64,000 nt of DNA from OLB6 sp964467455 (GTDB lineage Bacteria > Bacteroidota > Ignavibacteria > Kapaibacteriales > Kapaibacteriaceae). The DNA lies in the NCBI GenBank assembly GCA_964467455.1, contig CAYXQJ010000005.1, positions 104,897-168,896 of the forward strand. Direction: 5' to 3'. Every line of letters starts with the position of its first letter. Within the stretch, counting starts at the first letter, position 1. Under the pieces are notes generated by a model. That model searched no databases. It saw nothing but the letters and a program-made list of their open reading frames with translations, and was not told where the DNA came from. A program made the position numbers and the translations under genes. Positions 33,035 through 42,454 of this stretch are shown piece after piece.

Positions 33035-35053
33035 TCACGGGATCGGCTCGTCTTTGACGTACGTCTCAGCGTGATCGAATAGTTGCCGCTCGGGTTCTAC
33101 AAGACCGCGGCGAAACCACGCTTCCTCGCCTACTGTGTGAACAACAGCCGGCGCATTGACCACGAAGAAGTCTTCTCTTCTTGATGCCGACGGATAGACG
33201 TCGATGCGATCGAAGTTGGGCGACGTGCCAAAGAGTTCGATATCAGGCGTGTGCAAGTAGTCTGCACCGATCCAACGCAACACACGTCGACGTTTAACAG
33301 ACACGCGTCGATCAGCATTGTCTTCAGCACCGCGCGGTGCGATCCGGATCGGCTCCGTTTTTACCGTTGCCCCTTCGTTATCGGTGACCGACAAGGTCGT
33401 GGTGATCACCGATGACAACGCTTCGTCTGTTGACACGTTCTCCGAGATATCCCAGATCAACGTCGCCGGAGTTGCACCACGTCCCTCGAAGGAACGCAGC
33501 TCTACGTCTTTGTTATAGGTCTTCACAACCCATGACCGCACACCGGCTTCACTGACAACGTCGGGTGACAAGCGCACTTTAGGCAGACGTGTCTCGTTGA
33601 CCGTATCGGTCACCACAACGGGCTTCAGCACCGTGCGCAACTCGTCGCCAATAAAGACCCACGGTTGTTGTGATGCCTGGCCATGGCGCACGTCGATCTT
33701 GAGTCGCTTCTCACCGATGCCAAACGTCGACATCACATATCGCTGCACGGAAACGGCGCGCTCTCGGGCCATGCGTGTACCCTCCGGCGTTCCGTCATCA
33801 TACACGATCAGCTCGATCTTCGTCTGTGGCATCCGCCGCATCCGATCGCCGATGATGTTGAGCACATGATACTGCCAATGGATCTCGGGGTTGGACATCA
33901 CAAGACGTTCCGACCAAGATTCTGCGGCAGCCGTGGTGATGCGTTGGTATCGGTTGGGAATGCGCGTCTCCAGCGAATCAAAGACCACGATCGGCAAAAA
34001 GGGGATCGTGCGCGTCCGCGCGACCTTCGACACGATCAACTGAGCATCTCTAGAAATGCCCCCTACATCCGTTTCGAATGTCAACTTCAATGTGGCTTGC
34101 AAGACGGCAGGGGGCTTGGGGATCAATCGCTGATATCGTTCACGAATGGTTAGGAAGATCGAATCCTTGCGACGTACCTCGTCACGCGATGCCGATGTTA
34201 GATCGACCACTTCCGTTGTCACCCGTTGCGACAAGATGACCACTGTATCACGAATGATAACGGTATCACGATACGGTTCCGGCGGTGGCGGCGGCTCGAT
34301 CATGCGATAACGCACGCCGAGGCCAACGTTGATGGCCATCGTTCGCTGGGTTGACCCGGTGTTCCACGAGCCGAGCTGAACGGTGGCACCAACAAGTGGA
34401 TTCAACAACAACGAACCATCCGGTGTCATCGGGAAGAGTCCATCCGCTTGCAGCGTCACACCGGGCACGACCGTGGCTATGCCCGGCACCGTACCGGAAC
34501 CAGTGACCTGACGGACCGATCCATCAAGAAACGGTAGTCCGGCAGGATCCAGGAAATACTGCGTCTGCACATAGTCGCTCACGATCGGAAAGGCGAGCGG
34601 AATGCCGAGTTGTAGTCCAACTTGTTTGATCGGTTCGATGCGAATTGTGGGCTCGATCCAGAGCGTGGAGAACGACATCGACAGTTCGTGACCGATCGTG
34701 GAGATGTAGATGCCGCCGTCTTCCGTCGAGATGGGCACACGTTCACTGGCGAGATAGTCGTAGTGGTATCCGATGTATCCTGCTCTGCCCCCTAATCGGA
34801 TCAGTGAACCGAAACGAAGGTCAGCGCCGGCGAATAGGAAAGGATCGACCGACGTGTTCTGCGGTTCGAAGGTAAGCGAGCCAGGTGATGGAATACCGGG
34901 AATGGCTGTGAGTGGTGCAAGAGGCCACGAGAACGAAGCACCTACGCCGGCATAGACATCAAGATCCTTCTGCGCCACAGCGACGTGAGAAATAACGGCA
35001 AGGCAGAGGACCGCGATGACGGCGGTAAGGGAAGGACGGTGAATTCTTCGCAC
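33035..35053 (-). CDS. OmpA-family outer membrane protein with large N-terminal barrel region
   Basis: 672 residues with signal peptide (AVIAVLCLAVISHVAVAQ). Residues 25-265 form barrel-like strands (GASFSWPLAPLTA, IRLGGRAGYIGYHYDYL, AINVGLGVRYRMIEPPPPPE). A linker of DTVIIRDTVVILSQRVTTEV type leads to a C-terminal OmpA-like domain (about 385-470): YHVLNIIGDRMRRMPQTKIE, GTPEGTRMARERAVSVQRYV, LKIDVRHGQ, which would bind peptidoglycan. The remaining 200 residues are another beta-rich region (ATLIWDISENVSTDEALS) of unknown role. The stop abuts the convergent anti-sigma gene with no spacer. Confidence 0.75.
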   Translation of the reverse strand: MRRIHRPSLTAVIAVLCLAVISHVAVAQKDLDVYAGVGASFSWPLAPLTAIPGIPSPGSLTFEPQNTSVDPFLFAGADLRFGSLIRLGGRAGYIGYHYDYLASERVPISTEDGGIYISTIGHELSMSFSTLWIEPTIRIEPIKQVGLQLGIPLAFPIVSDYVQTQYFLDPAGLPFLDGSVRQVTGSGTVPGIATVVPGVTLQADGLFPMTPDGSLLLNPLVGATVQLGSWNTGSTQRTMAINVGLGVRYRMIEPPPPPEPYRDTVIIRDTVVILSQRVTTEVVDLTSASRDEVRRKDSIFLTIRERYQRLIPKPPAVLQATLKLTFETDVGGISRDAQLIVSKVARTRTIPFLPIVVFDSLETRIPNRYQRITTAAAESWSERLVMSNPEIHWQYHVLNIIGDRMRRMPQTKIELIVYDDGTPEGTRMARERAVSVQRYVMSTFGIGEKRLKIDVRHGQASQQPWVFIGDELRTVLKPVVVTDTVNETRLPKVRLSPDVVSEAGVRSWVVKTYNKDVELRSFEGRGATPATLIWDISENVSTDEALSSVITTTLSVTDNEGATVKTEPIRIAPRGAEDNADRRVSVKRRRVLRWIGADYLHTPDIELFGTSPNFDRIDVYPSASRREDFFVVNAPAVVHTVGEEAWFRRGLVEPERQLFDHAETYVKDEPIP

Positions 35054-35061
35054 GTACGAAA

Positions 35062-37146
35062 TTACTGGACAACGAAGAGTCGAACGAGACTATTGATCGA
35101 ATGGGGTCCGTCGCCTTGTGCCATCAGTCGCACGTAATAACTGCCGGGGCTGAGAGAGAGGATGCCACCTTCGCCGGTAGAGATCGACCACGACGTTGTT
35201 CCGGCGCGGAGATCCTTGGTCAAATCGGCAATGATCTGTCCGGATGCATCGATGATCTGCAGGTTGCCCGCACCCGGCGGAACATTGCGGACACGAAGCA
35301 CACCTTCAGAGGTGATCGGATTAGGATCGACGTCCATCACCAGCGGACCAACCATCGGATTAACGAAGCGTCCGGCACTGCCCGAATACCGCCACACGTT
35401 GGTGACGATGAGTTCTGCATCAGAGGAAGGGATCTCTTCAGGATCCACCGAACCACGAACGATCTCAACACGCTGCATGTCAAGCTTCGTGCGATCGGTA
35501 TCACCCATCACCACAACAAATCGCAACGTACCAACAACGGTGATGGACGTGGAGATCGGCGTCGGACCAACATAGCGGAATTGAATACGCGGCTGATCAT
35601 CAATGATCACGCGCTCGACACCAATGCCAGTGAGTGGAACAACGACGGTTGGATTATACGTCACGCTGCCCGAGATGCTATAGACCGACATCGGAACGTC
35701 GATCGGATCGTCGGTGATCAACAACAAGTTCACTTCAACAGTGTCACCGATGCGATGACGCAGTTCGGACGAGCCGAAGGCGATGCGGTAGTTGACCGGA
35801 CGTGCCTTCATGTTTTGCCGGATGTTGACCAGCGACGTGTCCCACAACTTCCCGGTCGCCGACGACACACGACGGAGCACCCATTGTTGAGTGGCATCAA
35901 AGAACGTTGTAGGCCGTGTCACGAAATCACACGTGATCACCTGGTTCAGGGATGCACCAACAGGACTTGAGATCGTGCCGCTGATCGGACCTTGGCTCAG
36001 TGGTGCCAAGGTGTACTCAAACTGTGTTGTCTGCGGCTTGCCACCAAGAACAGCATCAACCTGGAGCGACGATTCTTGATCAATGATCACGTTATCAAGG
36101 GAACCAACCACCACTTCCGGTAAGCCGCCACCCTTGCCGATCACCACGATCTTGATCGTGTCAAGGATCTCGTCATTGAGGTTGGATCGTGCGATCACGA
36201 TCGAGTCGGCGTAATCGGTCTTCACCACCGGCACAAAGGCAATTCCGATCTTGGCTTGGTTAGGGGGCTCGGGGCTCGGTTCATTACCGATCATCAGCGA
36301 CACGAACGGACGCGTTGGTCGGTGGATCAATCGATAACGTGAGTTGCCCGGCGTGGCTGCCGGGAAGACGATCTCGGTGGCGGCAGAGTCACCGGTGACG
36401 ATCGTTTGATAATCGATCACGGCGCGGACGTTCAGATCGGTCGCTTGGGCTTTGAGAATGACGGTGATCGTGTCGAGTACGAATGTGCCGAGTGAACGCT
36501 CCAGCAAGACGGTGTCCTCAACCGGGCCTGATCGCAGTGGCGCACAGGCAAAGTGAAATGCCGCCGTGTTGCCCTGTTCAATGTTTGGACCGAGAGGCGT
36601 TGATGTTGTGAACTTCGAGTTGTCGAGGCCGATGATCTTCCACGACTCTTGGTCGGCCATGTTCGACGGGAAACGAACGTCGCAGTGCGATGTGTCGCCG
36701 GTTTGGATCTCACCAAGGTCGCGGACTTCAGTTCGTGAGTAGGTCAACGCTTGCCCAACGAATCTGATGATGATGGTATCACGATCGGAAGGATCACCGT
36801 CACGCACAAGGCGCATCACACCTTCACGTTGTCCAACGAAGATCGGTTGAAAGCGGATGTCGAGCCAGATCGACTCACGGCGAATAAAGAGATCATTCGT
36901 TGACCCCGTAAAGAAGAATGGTGCTTCTAACGGAAGATCGATCCGATATCGGCCGGAGCCCGAGAGCTCAGTGATGAAGTATCGCTTCCACGATAGATTG
37001 CCGATGAGTGTGGTGTCGCAGTTCAGGATCTCGGTACGCGTTCGAGCAGAGACATCAACGTTCATCTGTGTGAAAACACACAGGTAGGTGACCACACTGA
37101 TGGTGATGGTCAGCAACGTTTGCCAGATGTCTTTGTACCGGTGCAT
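35062..37146 (-). CDS. T9SS-exported surface protein with Ig-like and cohesin-like domains
   Basis: 694 residues. An N-terminal hydrophobic stretch (WQTLLTITISVVTYLCVFTQ) serves as the signal. Four to five Ig-like/ASPM-type beta-sandwich repeats of about 100 residues follow (markers: RFVGQALTYSRTEVRDLGEI, CDVRFPSN). Residues about 454-562 (HRIGDTVEVNLLLITDD, SISGSVTYNPTVVVPLTGI, TLRFVVVMGD) have the strand pattern of a cohesin-like domain. The C-terminus (VDPNPITSEGVLRVRNV, ADLTKDLRAGTTSWSI, YYVRLMAQG) is a T9SS sorting domain, so the protein is expected on the cell surface. No enzyme residues were noticed. It lies downstream of ftsI on the same strand with a 56-base gap. Confidence 0.7.
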   Translation of the reverse strand: MHRYKDIWQTLLTITISVVTYLCVFTQMNVDVSARTRTEILNCDTTLIGNLSWKRYFITELSGSGRYRIDLPLEAPFFFTGSTNDLFIRRESIWLDIRFQPIFVGQREGVMRLVRDGDPSDRDTIIIRFVGQALTYSRTEVRDLGEIQTGDTSHCDVRFPSNMADQESWKIIGLDNSKFTTSTPLGPNIEQGNTAAFHFACAPLRSGPVEDTVLLERSLGTFVLDTITVILKAQATDLNVRAVIDYQTIVTGDSAATEIVFPAATPGNSRYRLIHRPTRPFVSLMIGNEPSPEPPNQAKIGIAFVPVVKTDYADSIVIARSNLNDEILDTIKIVVIGKGGGLPEVVVGSLDNVIIDQESSLQVDAVLGGKPQTTQFEYTLAPLSQGPISGTISSPVGASLNQVITCDFVTRPTTFFDATQQWVLRRVSSATGKLWDTSLVNIRQNMKARPVNYRIAFGSSELRHRIGDTVEVNLLLITDDPIDVPMSVYSISGSVTYNPTVVVPLTGIGVERVIIDDQPRIQFRYVGPTPISTSITVVGTLRFVVVMGDTDRTKLDMQRVEIVRGSVDPEEIPSSDAELIVTNVWRYSGSAGRFVNPMVGPLVMDVDPNPITSEGVLRVRNVPPGAGNLQIIDASGQIIADLTKDLRAGTTSWSISTGEGGILSLSPGSYYVRLMAQGDGPHSINSLVRLFVVQ

Positions 37147-37202
37147 GGGAACGACACTTCTCCAGCGTGTAAAATAGCAGGAAATTCAGATACACAAGGG
37201 GT

Positions 37203-39269
37203 TTATCTCGCAACCAAGGTGCAGGTATTTCCGCTCCAGGCCTGCTGGACCACCCGGCCCGTGCCGGTGACCTTGACCTCGGCGCCGGCATGGTGGAGCA
37301 CGGCGATGGCCCGGCGAAGGGTCAGGCCCGTCACGTCCGGCCGTTGCTTGGCCGGTCCGGGGGCGATCTTGGTTTTGACCGTGGACGAGCGCTCCACCCG
37401 GCGGCCGGGTTCCGGCGCCTGCTGGATGATAATGCCGGTGTCGGAGACCGCCTCGAGGCGCAGCCCAAGGTGTTGGAGCATGGTATCGGCCGTGGAGGGC
37501 ACCAGGCCTCGGATATCGGGCACGACCACGCTGTCGGCCTCTGCCGAGGCGGCGATCTTCTCGACCACGCCAGCGTCCAGTTCCAGCATCGTCATGGTCT
37601 TTTGCACGATCCTCCGGAAGATCGGCGCTGCCGTCGTTCCGCCGTAGATGCTGGTGGTGGGCTTATTGAGCATCACGATCATGGCCACCCGCGGCGAATT
37701 GGCGGGATAGTAGCCCACAAAGCTGGCGGTATAGGCCTGTTGGGAATACAAGCCCCCTACCAACTGTTGGGCAGTACCGGTCTTGCCGGCGATCTTGACG
37801 CCGGGGATACGTGCGCCGGTGCCGGTGCCACGTTCTACGACGCCGGTGAGCATGTCGGTGAGCAGTTGTGATGTCCGCTCGCTGATCACGCGGCGGACGA
37901 CCTGGGGCTTGATCTCCGAGACCACCGTACCATCTGGCGTGCGGATGCTGCGCACACATCGCGGCTGCATCATCACACCGCCGTTGGCGATGGCGGCATA
38001 GGCCACGAGGACTTGAAGGGCCGTCGCACTTAGTTCGTAGCCATACGACATGAACAGCTTCGTGTTCTCACCAAACTCATTTGGTTTTTTAAGGATGCCG
38101 CGGATCTCACCGGGAAGGTCGACGCCCGTGGGGATCCCAAAGCCGAAGTCGCGGACGTATTTGTAGTAGGTACGATCATCAAGCAGTCGAGAAGCCGTGG
38201 CGAATACCACGTTGCTTGATTGCTCCATGGCGATCTGGAAGGTGCTGACGCCCATGGGATGATCATCGCGGATCACATGGCCGGGGATCTGCATCAACCC
38301 GCCCCTTCCATCTACACGATCGTTGGGTGCGATCTTCTCTTCTTCCAACAATGCCGCGGCGGTGATGGCCTTCATCGTCGAACCGGGTTCGTATTGATCG
38401 GTGACGGCACGGATACGAATGGAGGAAGGGTCGGCTTTATCGAGGCGGTTCGGATCGAACGACGGATAGGTCGCGATGGCGAGAATGTCGCCCGTTGATG
38501 GTTCGATGGCAACAACGGTGCCCGACTCGGCGCCACTGGCTCGAATACCCTGACGCAGTTCTTGTTCCACAACGCGTTGAAACTCGATGTCGAGCGTGAG
38601 TTCCAGCCCATTACCGTTGCGTGGTGACTTGCGTTCAGGATTGACACCCGGGCGTAGGCGGCCACGACCATCACGTTGCATCACAACAAATCCACTTTCA
38701 CCGCGCAGGATGTTGTCGTACTGCAGTTCAAGTCCGGAGAGACCGTTGTTGTCAACATCGGTCGTACCCAGCACCTGGGCAGCGATCGGTCCGTAGTAGA
38801 AATTTCGCTTCGGTTCTGATACACGGATCAGACCGGGATCAAGAAGAGTGTCAAGGTCGGGATACAAGACGCTGTTCACACCGCGCGCCAACCAGACAAA
38901 TCGTCCCTTCGTGGAGCGGATCTTCCGCAGATAGGTTTGAGCACTATCCTTGGTTGCGGAGGCCAGCAACTGAGCCAAGAGTTCGGGTTGTTTGAGCATC
39001 ACCGGATCGGCAGCGAACGACGTGGTCCGCATCATCCCGGCAACATCGCGTCCTTTGCGATCAAAGAACCGTCCGCGATCAGCGCGAAGCTGCACGCGTG
39101 ATTCATACTGCTTCTTGGCGAGTTCACGATAGCGGGCGCCTTCTACCACCTGCACCCAGAAGAGTCGGCCGATCACGATCGACAACAGGAAGAAGAAGAC
39201 GGCGATGAGCAATCCGGCCTTCCATCGGATCGGATCGTAGACGATGGGCGGTGTACGTTGTTCGTCCAT
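37203..39269 (-). CDS. ftsI: Penicillin-binding protein 2/FtsI with C-terminal PASTA domains
   Basis: 688 residues. One transmembrane helix (about 16-38), the class B N-terminal module (RGRFFDRKGRDVAGM), then the transpeptidase domain with all three catalytic signatures: PGSTMKAITA (SxxK serine), EQSSNVVF (SxN) and GKTGTAQQ (KTG). Two PASTA repeats (VVVPDIRGLVPSTADTMLQH, then RPDVTGLTLRRAIAVL) end the protein. PASTA-bearing FtsI is typical of the septal enzyme in this lineage. It cross-links peptidoglycan during division. The ftsL-like gene lies immediately upstream with two bases between, as in the division/cell-wall cluster, but murE does not follow. Confidence 0.92.
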   Translation of the reverse strand: MDEQRTPPIVYDPIRWKAGLLIAVFFFLLSIVIGRLFWVQVVEGARYRELAKKQYESRVQLRADRGRFFDRKGRDVAGMMRTTSFAADPVMLKQPELLAQLLASATKDSAQTYLRKIRSTKGRFVWLARGVNSVLYPDLDTLLDPGLIRVSEPKRNFYYGPIAAQVLGTTDVDNNGLSGLELQYDNILRGESGFVVMQRDGRGRLRPGVNPERKSPRNGNGLELTLDIEFQRVVEQELRQGIRASGAESGTVVAIEPSTGDILAIATYPSFDPNRLDKADPSSIRIRAVTDQYEPGSTMKAITAAALLEEEKIAPNDRVDGRGGLMQIPGHVIRDDHPMGVSTFQIAMEQSSNVVFATASRLLDDRTYYKYVRDFGFGIPTGVDLPGEIRGILKKPNEFGENTKLFMSYGYELSATALQVLVAYAAIANGGVMMQPRCVRSIRTPDGTVVSEIKPQVVRRVISERTSQLLTDMLTGVVERGTGTGARIPGVKIAGKTGTAQQLVGGLYSQQAYTASFVGYYPANSPRVAMIVMLNKPTTSIYGGTTAAPIFRRIVQKTMTMLELDAGVVEKIAASAEADSVVVPDIRGLVPSTADTMLQHLGLRLEAVSDTGIIIQQAPEPGRRVERSSTVKTKIAPGPAKQRPDVTGLTLRRAIAVLHHAGAEVKVTGTGRVVQQAWSGNTCTLVAR

Positions 39270-39271
39270 CG

Positions 39272-39613
39272 TTACTCGTGTTCCGTAAGGACCACCGGTG
39301 CTTCTTCCGGTGCGATCATGCCTAGTTTATCGCCGGCAATACGCGTGATGCGTTCCGCCGATTGCAGTCGATACGATTCCGTCCGCAAGCTTTGATTCAG
39401 CACATTCAACGAATCGGCATCCTGACGCAATGCTTCACACTCTGCCGAGAGCTTGTTCACGGTGATCACGTTGCTCACATAGAGCACCGTGAATGCAGCG
39501 CTGATGGCGAACAGAGCGAACAGACTCCAACGATTGAGCAGCCGACGTTGCGTGGCGATCTGCTTTGGTTCCGGTACCGGAGCGGGTTCGATATTCGGGT
39601 CGGGTTGCACCAC
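39272..39613 (-). CDS. ftsL: FtsL-like division protein
   Basis: 113 residues: a proline-rich cytoplasmic tail (NIEPAPVPEPKQI), a single transmembrane helix (WSLFALFAISAAFTVLYVSN) and a periplasmic coiled coil (SAECEALRQDADSLNVLNQS, LRTESYRLQSAERITRIAGD) ending in LGMIAPEE, which is the conserved end motif of FtsL/DivIC proteins. It joins FtsB and FtsQ at the division site and activates FtsI. Its immediate position upstream of ftsI fits. It begins six bases downstream of the metG stop, so it is read from the metG transcript here rather than from the usual mraZ-rsmH promoter. Confidence 0.82.
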   Translation of the reverse strand: MVQPDPNIEPAPVPEPKQIATQRRLLNRWSLFALFAISAAFTVLYVSNVITVNKLSAECEALRQDADSLNVLNQSLRTESYRLQSAERITRIAGDKLGMIAPEEAPVVLTEHE

Positions 39614-39619
39614 GCCTTC

Positions 39620-41905
39620 TTATCGTACCTCAGCGCCGGGTTGGATAGCATCACTTGACGGCGTGACCAATGCCAGCGTGCCATCTTCATTCGATGCGGC
39701 AAGTACCATGCCTTGCGACTCTAATCCCATCAACTTCGCCGGCTGCAGATTGAAGACGATCACGACCATCTTGCCAACAAGATCTTCCGGCGCATAATGT
39801 TTTGCAATGCCGGCCAGGATCTGCCGCTGCTCCGTACCAACGTCTACCTTCAACTTCAACAACTTCGAAGACTTCGGCACAGCTTCGGCCTCCAACACCC
39901 GGGCAGTGCGGAGTTGGACTTTCATGAAGTCGTCGATTGAGATCGTTGAGTTAGTCTCTGAGTTAGTCTTCGAGTTAGTCTCTGAGTTAGTCTCTGAGTT
40001 AGTCTTCGAGGAAGTAGCCTGCAAGGTCGCCGGAAAGGTCGCCGGCACGGTCGCCTGTACGGTCGCCTGCAAGGTCGCCGGAAAGGTCGCCTGCAAGGTC
40101 GCCGGCACGGCCGCATTCATGCCAAGTTGTGATTGTTGTTCCTGCACTGTTTCGTCTTCAAACTTTGTGAACAAGATGACGGGTTCGCCGATCGCACGAC
40201 CGGCCGGAAGGATAAACGATGCCGCGGATGACCACGTATCAGATCCAACAACATTCTGGCCCGGTGCGCCAACATTCACCGGCTCGCCGACCATCCGCTG
40301 CATCGATGCAGATGCATGTGGAATGAAGGGGGCGAACACGACCGATAATGTCCGAATGGTCTGCAGACAGATGTTGATGGTGCGCGCACAATCGTCAGCA
40401 TCGGTCTTGATACTCTTCCACGGCGCACGGTCGTTGAAATATTTATTCGCAGCACGGGCAATGTTCATCGCCTCCGTTGCTGCATCGCGGAATCGGAAGG
40501 CATCAAGACTCTTTGCAACGGCTTCAACGCCGCCGGAGATGGCGGAGAAGAGGGCGTGTTCGTCGTCGTTGGAGGGAACTGGGAACTGGGAACTGGGAAC
40601 TGAAGACGTGGCACTTGGCACCTGGAACGTCGCACTTGGCACCTGGAACGTGGCACTTGGCACGCATGCACCAAAATTCTTGTGCGTGAACTGTACTACG
40701 CGGTTCACATAGTTGCCGAGGATGGCAGCGAGTTCGTTATTGGTGCGAGCCTGATAGTCACGCCAAGTGAAGTCACTGTCCTTGGTCTCGGGCATGTTCA
40801 TCGTGAGCACGTAGCGGAGGACGTCGACGTGTTGCGCCTCAGGGAATGCCTTGAGGTATTGAACAAGGTCGATCGCCCAGTTGCGCGACTTGGAGAACTT
40901 TTGTCCTTCCAAGTTGAGGAACTCATTGGCCGGCACCTCTGCGGGAAGGATGTAGCCTTCTTCCGCACGGGTATTGAGCAGGATCGGGAAGATGATGGTG
41001 TGGAAGACGATGTTGTCTTTGCCTAAGAAGGCGGTGTACCACGTGTCGGGATCCTTCCACCACTTTTGCCATGCATCCGGCTGACCTTGTGACGCGGCCC
41101 ACTGCTTCGTTGCGGAGATGTATCCTAAGACGGCTTCAAACCAGACGTAGAGCACCTTGCCGTCGGCATCCGGTGCGGGGACGGGAATGCCCCACTGCAT
41201 GTCGCGTGTGGCGGCACGTTCAGCCAGTCCTTGTTTGATCCACGAACGGCTTTGCTGGACAACGTTGTCCTTCCACTCGTTCGCATGTGTTTCAACATAC
41301 TGCTCGATCCAGTCCTGAAACGCATCGAGGCGGAAGTACCAGTGTTTGGTCTTTCGCACGACCGGTGCGTGTCCGCTGACGATCGACTTCGGGTTTTTCA
41401 GGTCGAGCTGATTGTAGTACGCGCCACAGTTATCACACTGATCACCGCGCGCCCTGTCGTATCCGCAGTTAGGGCAGGTGCCTTCAACATATCGATCGGG
41501 CAGGAAGATGTTGGCCTTCTCATCAAAGAACTGATCTTCTTCACGTTCGTTCAGAAGACCCTTCTCGTTCCACACCTTGAAGAACTCTTGTGCTGTCTGG
41601 TAGTGGATCGGATCGGTCGTACGTCCGTAGACATCAAAGTCGATGGCGGCACCACGCAACGCCGATTCGTTAGCAGCATGATAGCGATCTACAAGCTCAC
41701 GGGGCGAGATACCTTCCTTCTCTGCAGCGATGGTGATGGCAACGCCGTGTTCATCGGAACCGCAGACGTAGAGCGTCTCGCGTCCGGCAAGACGGCAATA
41801 CCGCGCATAGATATCGGCAGGCAAGGTGGAGCCAACAACATTGCCCAAGTGGGTAATGCCGCTGGCATAGGGTAAGGCAGATGTAATGAGATATCGTTTA
41901 TTCAT
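39620..41905 (-). CDS. metG: Methionyl-tRNA synthetase with expanded repeat linkers
   Basis: 761 residues, longer than most bacterial MetG. The catalytic core opens PYASGITHLGNVVGS (HIGH-like) and includes the zinc-binding knuckle CPNCGYDRARGDQCDNC, DNIVFHTIIFP and KFSKSRNWAI (KMSKS-like). The C-terminal OB-fold tRNA-binding domain (MKVQLRTARVLEAEAVPKSS to VVIVFNLQPAKLMGLESQG) is complete. Two low-complexity inserts are array-encoded: residues about 413-444 (VPSATFQ repeats then VPSSQFP) between the catalytic core and the anticodon-binding helices, and about 597-652 (QATF/PATL/QATV then SETN repeats) before the OB-fold. Both sit in linkers, so activity should survive. Confidence 0.95.
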   Translation of the reverse strand: MNKRYLITSALPYASGITHLGNVVGSTLPADIYARYCRLAGRETLYVCGSDEHGVAITIAAEKEGISPRELVDRYHAANESALRGAAIDFDVYGRTTDPIHYQTAQEFFKVWNEKGLLNEREEDQFFDEKANIFLPDRYVEGTCPNCGYDRARGDQCDNCGAYYNQLDLKNPKSIVSGHAPVVRKTKHWYFRLDAFQDWIEQYVETHANEWKDNVVQQSRSWIKQGLAERAATRDMQWGIPVPAPDADGKVLYVWFEAVLGYISATKQWAASQGQPDAWQKWWKDPDTWYTAFLGKDNIVFHTIIFPILLNTRAEEGYILPAEVPANEFLNLEGQKFSKSRNWAIDLVQYLKAFPEAQHVDVLRYVLTMNMPETKDSDFTWRDYQARTNNELAAILGNYVNRVVQFTHKNFGACVPSATFQVPSATFQVPSATSSVPSSQFPVPSNDDEHALFSAISGGVEAVAKSLDAFRFRDAATEAMNIARAANKYFNDRAPWKSIKTDADDCARTINICLQTIRTLSVVFAPFIPHASASMQRMVGEPVNVGAPGQNVVGSDTWSSAASFILPAGRAIGEPVILFTKFEDETVQEQQSQLGMNAAVPATLQATFPATLQATVQATVPATFPATLQATSSKTNSETNSETNSKTNSETNSTISIDDFMKVQLRTARVLEAEAVPKSSKLLKLKVDVGTEQRQILAGIAKHYAPEDLVGKMVVIVFNLQPAKLMGLESQGMVLAASNEDGTLALVTPSSDAIQPGAEVR
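39948..40113. repeat. 12-bp arrays inside metG (linker before OB-fold)
   Basis: Two joined 12-bp arrays: GAGTTAGTCTCT-type (five copies) and GGTCGCCTGCAA/GGTCGCCGGAAA-type (about eight copies). Multiples of three keep the frame and code for TNSE and (Q/P)AT(F/L/V) units. Confidence 0.9.
40574..40665. repeat. Heptamer arrays inside metG (first linker)
   Basis: Four GGGAACT copies (40574-40601) followed by two and a half 21-bp units made of three heptamers (GTGGCAC, TTGGCAC, CTGGAAC). They code for VPSSQFP and VPSATFQ repeats on the metG strand. Confidence 0.9.
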
Positions 41906-42446
41906 ACAGGACGATGTCCGTAGCTACACGAGTTGCGGTCTTATCATCGACCAGCAAACGGATGAGCGCCAAGGCAAACTCGAAGGCCGTTCCTGCTCCG
42001 CGGCTGGTAACCACGCCGGCATCGGAGACAACGCGCTCCAACGAATACGCGTAATGTTTGAGATCAGCTTCGATGGATGGATGCGACGTGACTTGTTGGC
42101 CTGCCTTCAACATGCCGAACTCGTGCAGAACACGCGGAGCTGCACAGATAGCACCGATCACGGCTTTCTTCTTCTTGAGTCGAGCGATAATGGTGGCAAG
42201 CGCTGAATTGGCAATGAAGTTCTCGACACCTTGCGCACCACCGGGTAGGATCACGGCTGAGAACTCGTCATCGTCTGCAATGTCATCAAGTGCGATGTCG
42301 GGAATGATACGGATACCGCGCGAACACGTGACCATGTCGCCGTCTCCGGCAACAACAACATCCAGCCCCGCACGGCGGAGCATGTCGATGAGGATCACGG
42401 CTTCCATTTCTTCGGTGCCGTTGGCGATGGGTACTAATACAGGCAT
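41898..42446 (-). CDS. DJ-1/PfpI family protein
   Basis: 182 residues in one flavodoxin-like fold. Conserved elements: VPIANGTEEMEAVILIDMLR with the glutamate near the active site, VILPGGAQGVENF, and the nucleophile elbow AVIGAICAAPRVL with cysteine. The C-terminus (VVTSRGAGTAFEFALALI) with RGAGTAFEF is typical of DJ-1/YajL. Members act as deglycases/chaperones or glyoxalases that protect proteins and DNA from reactive carbonyls; exact activity uncertain. The stop overlaps the metG start by eight bases and the repeat array ends eight bases upstream of its ATG. Confidence 0.88.
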   Translation of the reverse strand: MPVLVPIANGTEEMEAVILIDMLRRAGLDVVVAGDGDMVTCSRGIRIIPDIALDDIADDDEFSAVILPGGAQGVENFIANSALATIIARLKKKKAVIGAICAAPRVLHEFGMLKAGQQVTSHPSIEADLKHYAYSLERVVSDAGVVTSRGAGTAFEFALALIRLLVDDKTATRVATDIVLYE

Positions 42447-42454
42447 GTTAAACG

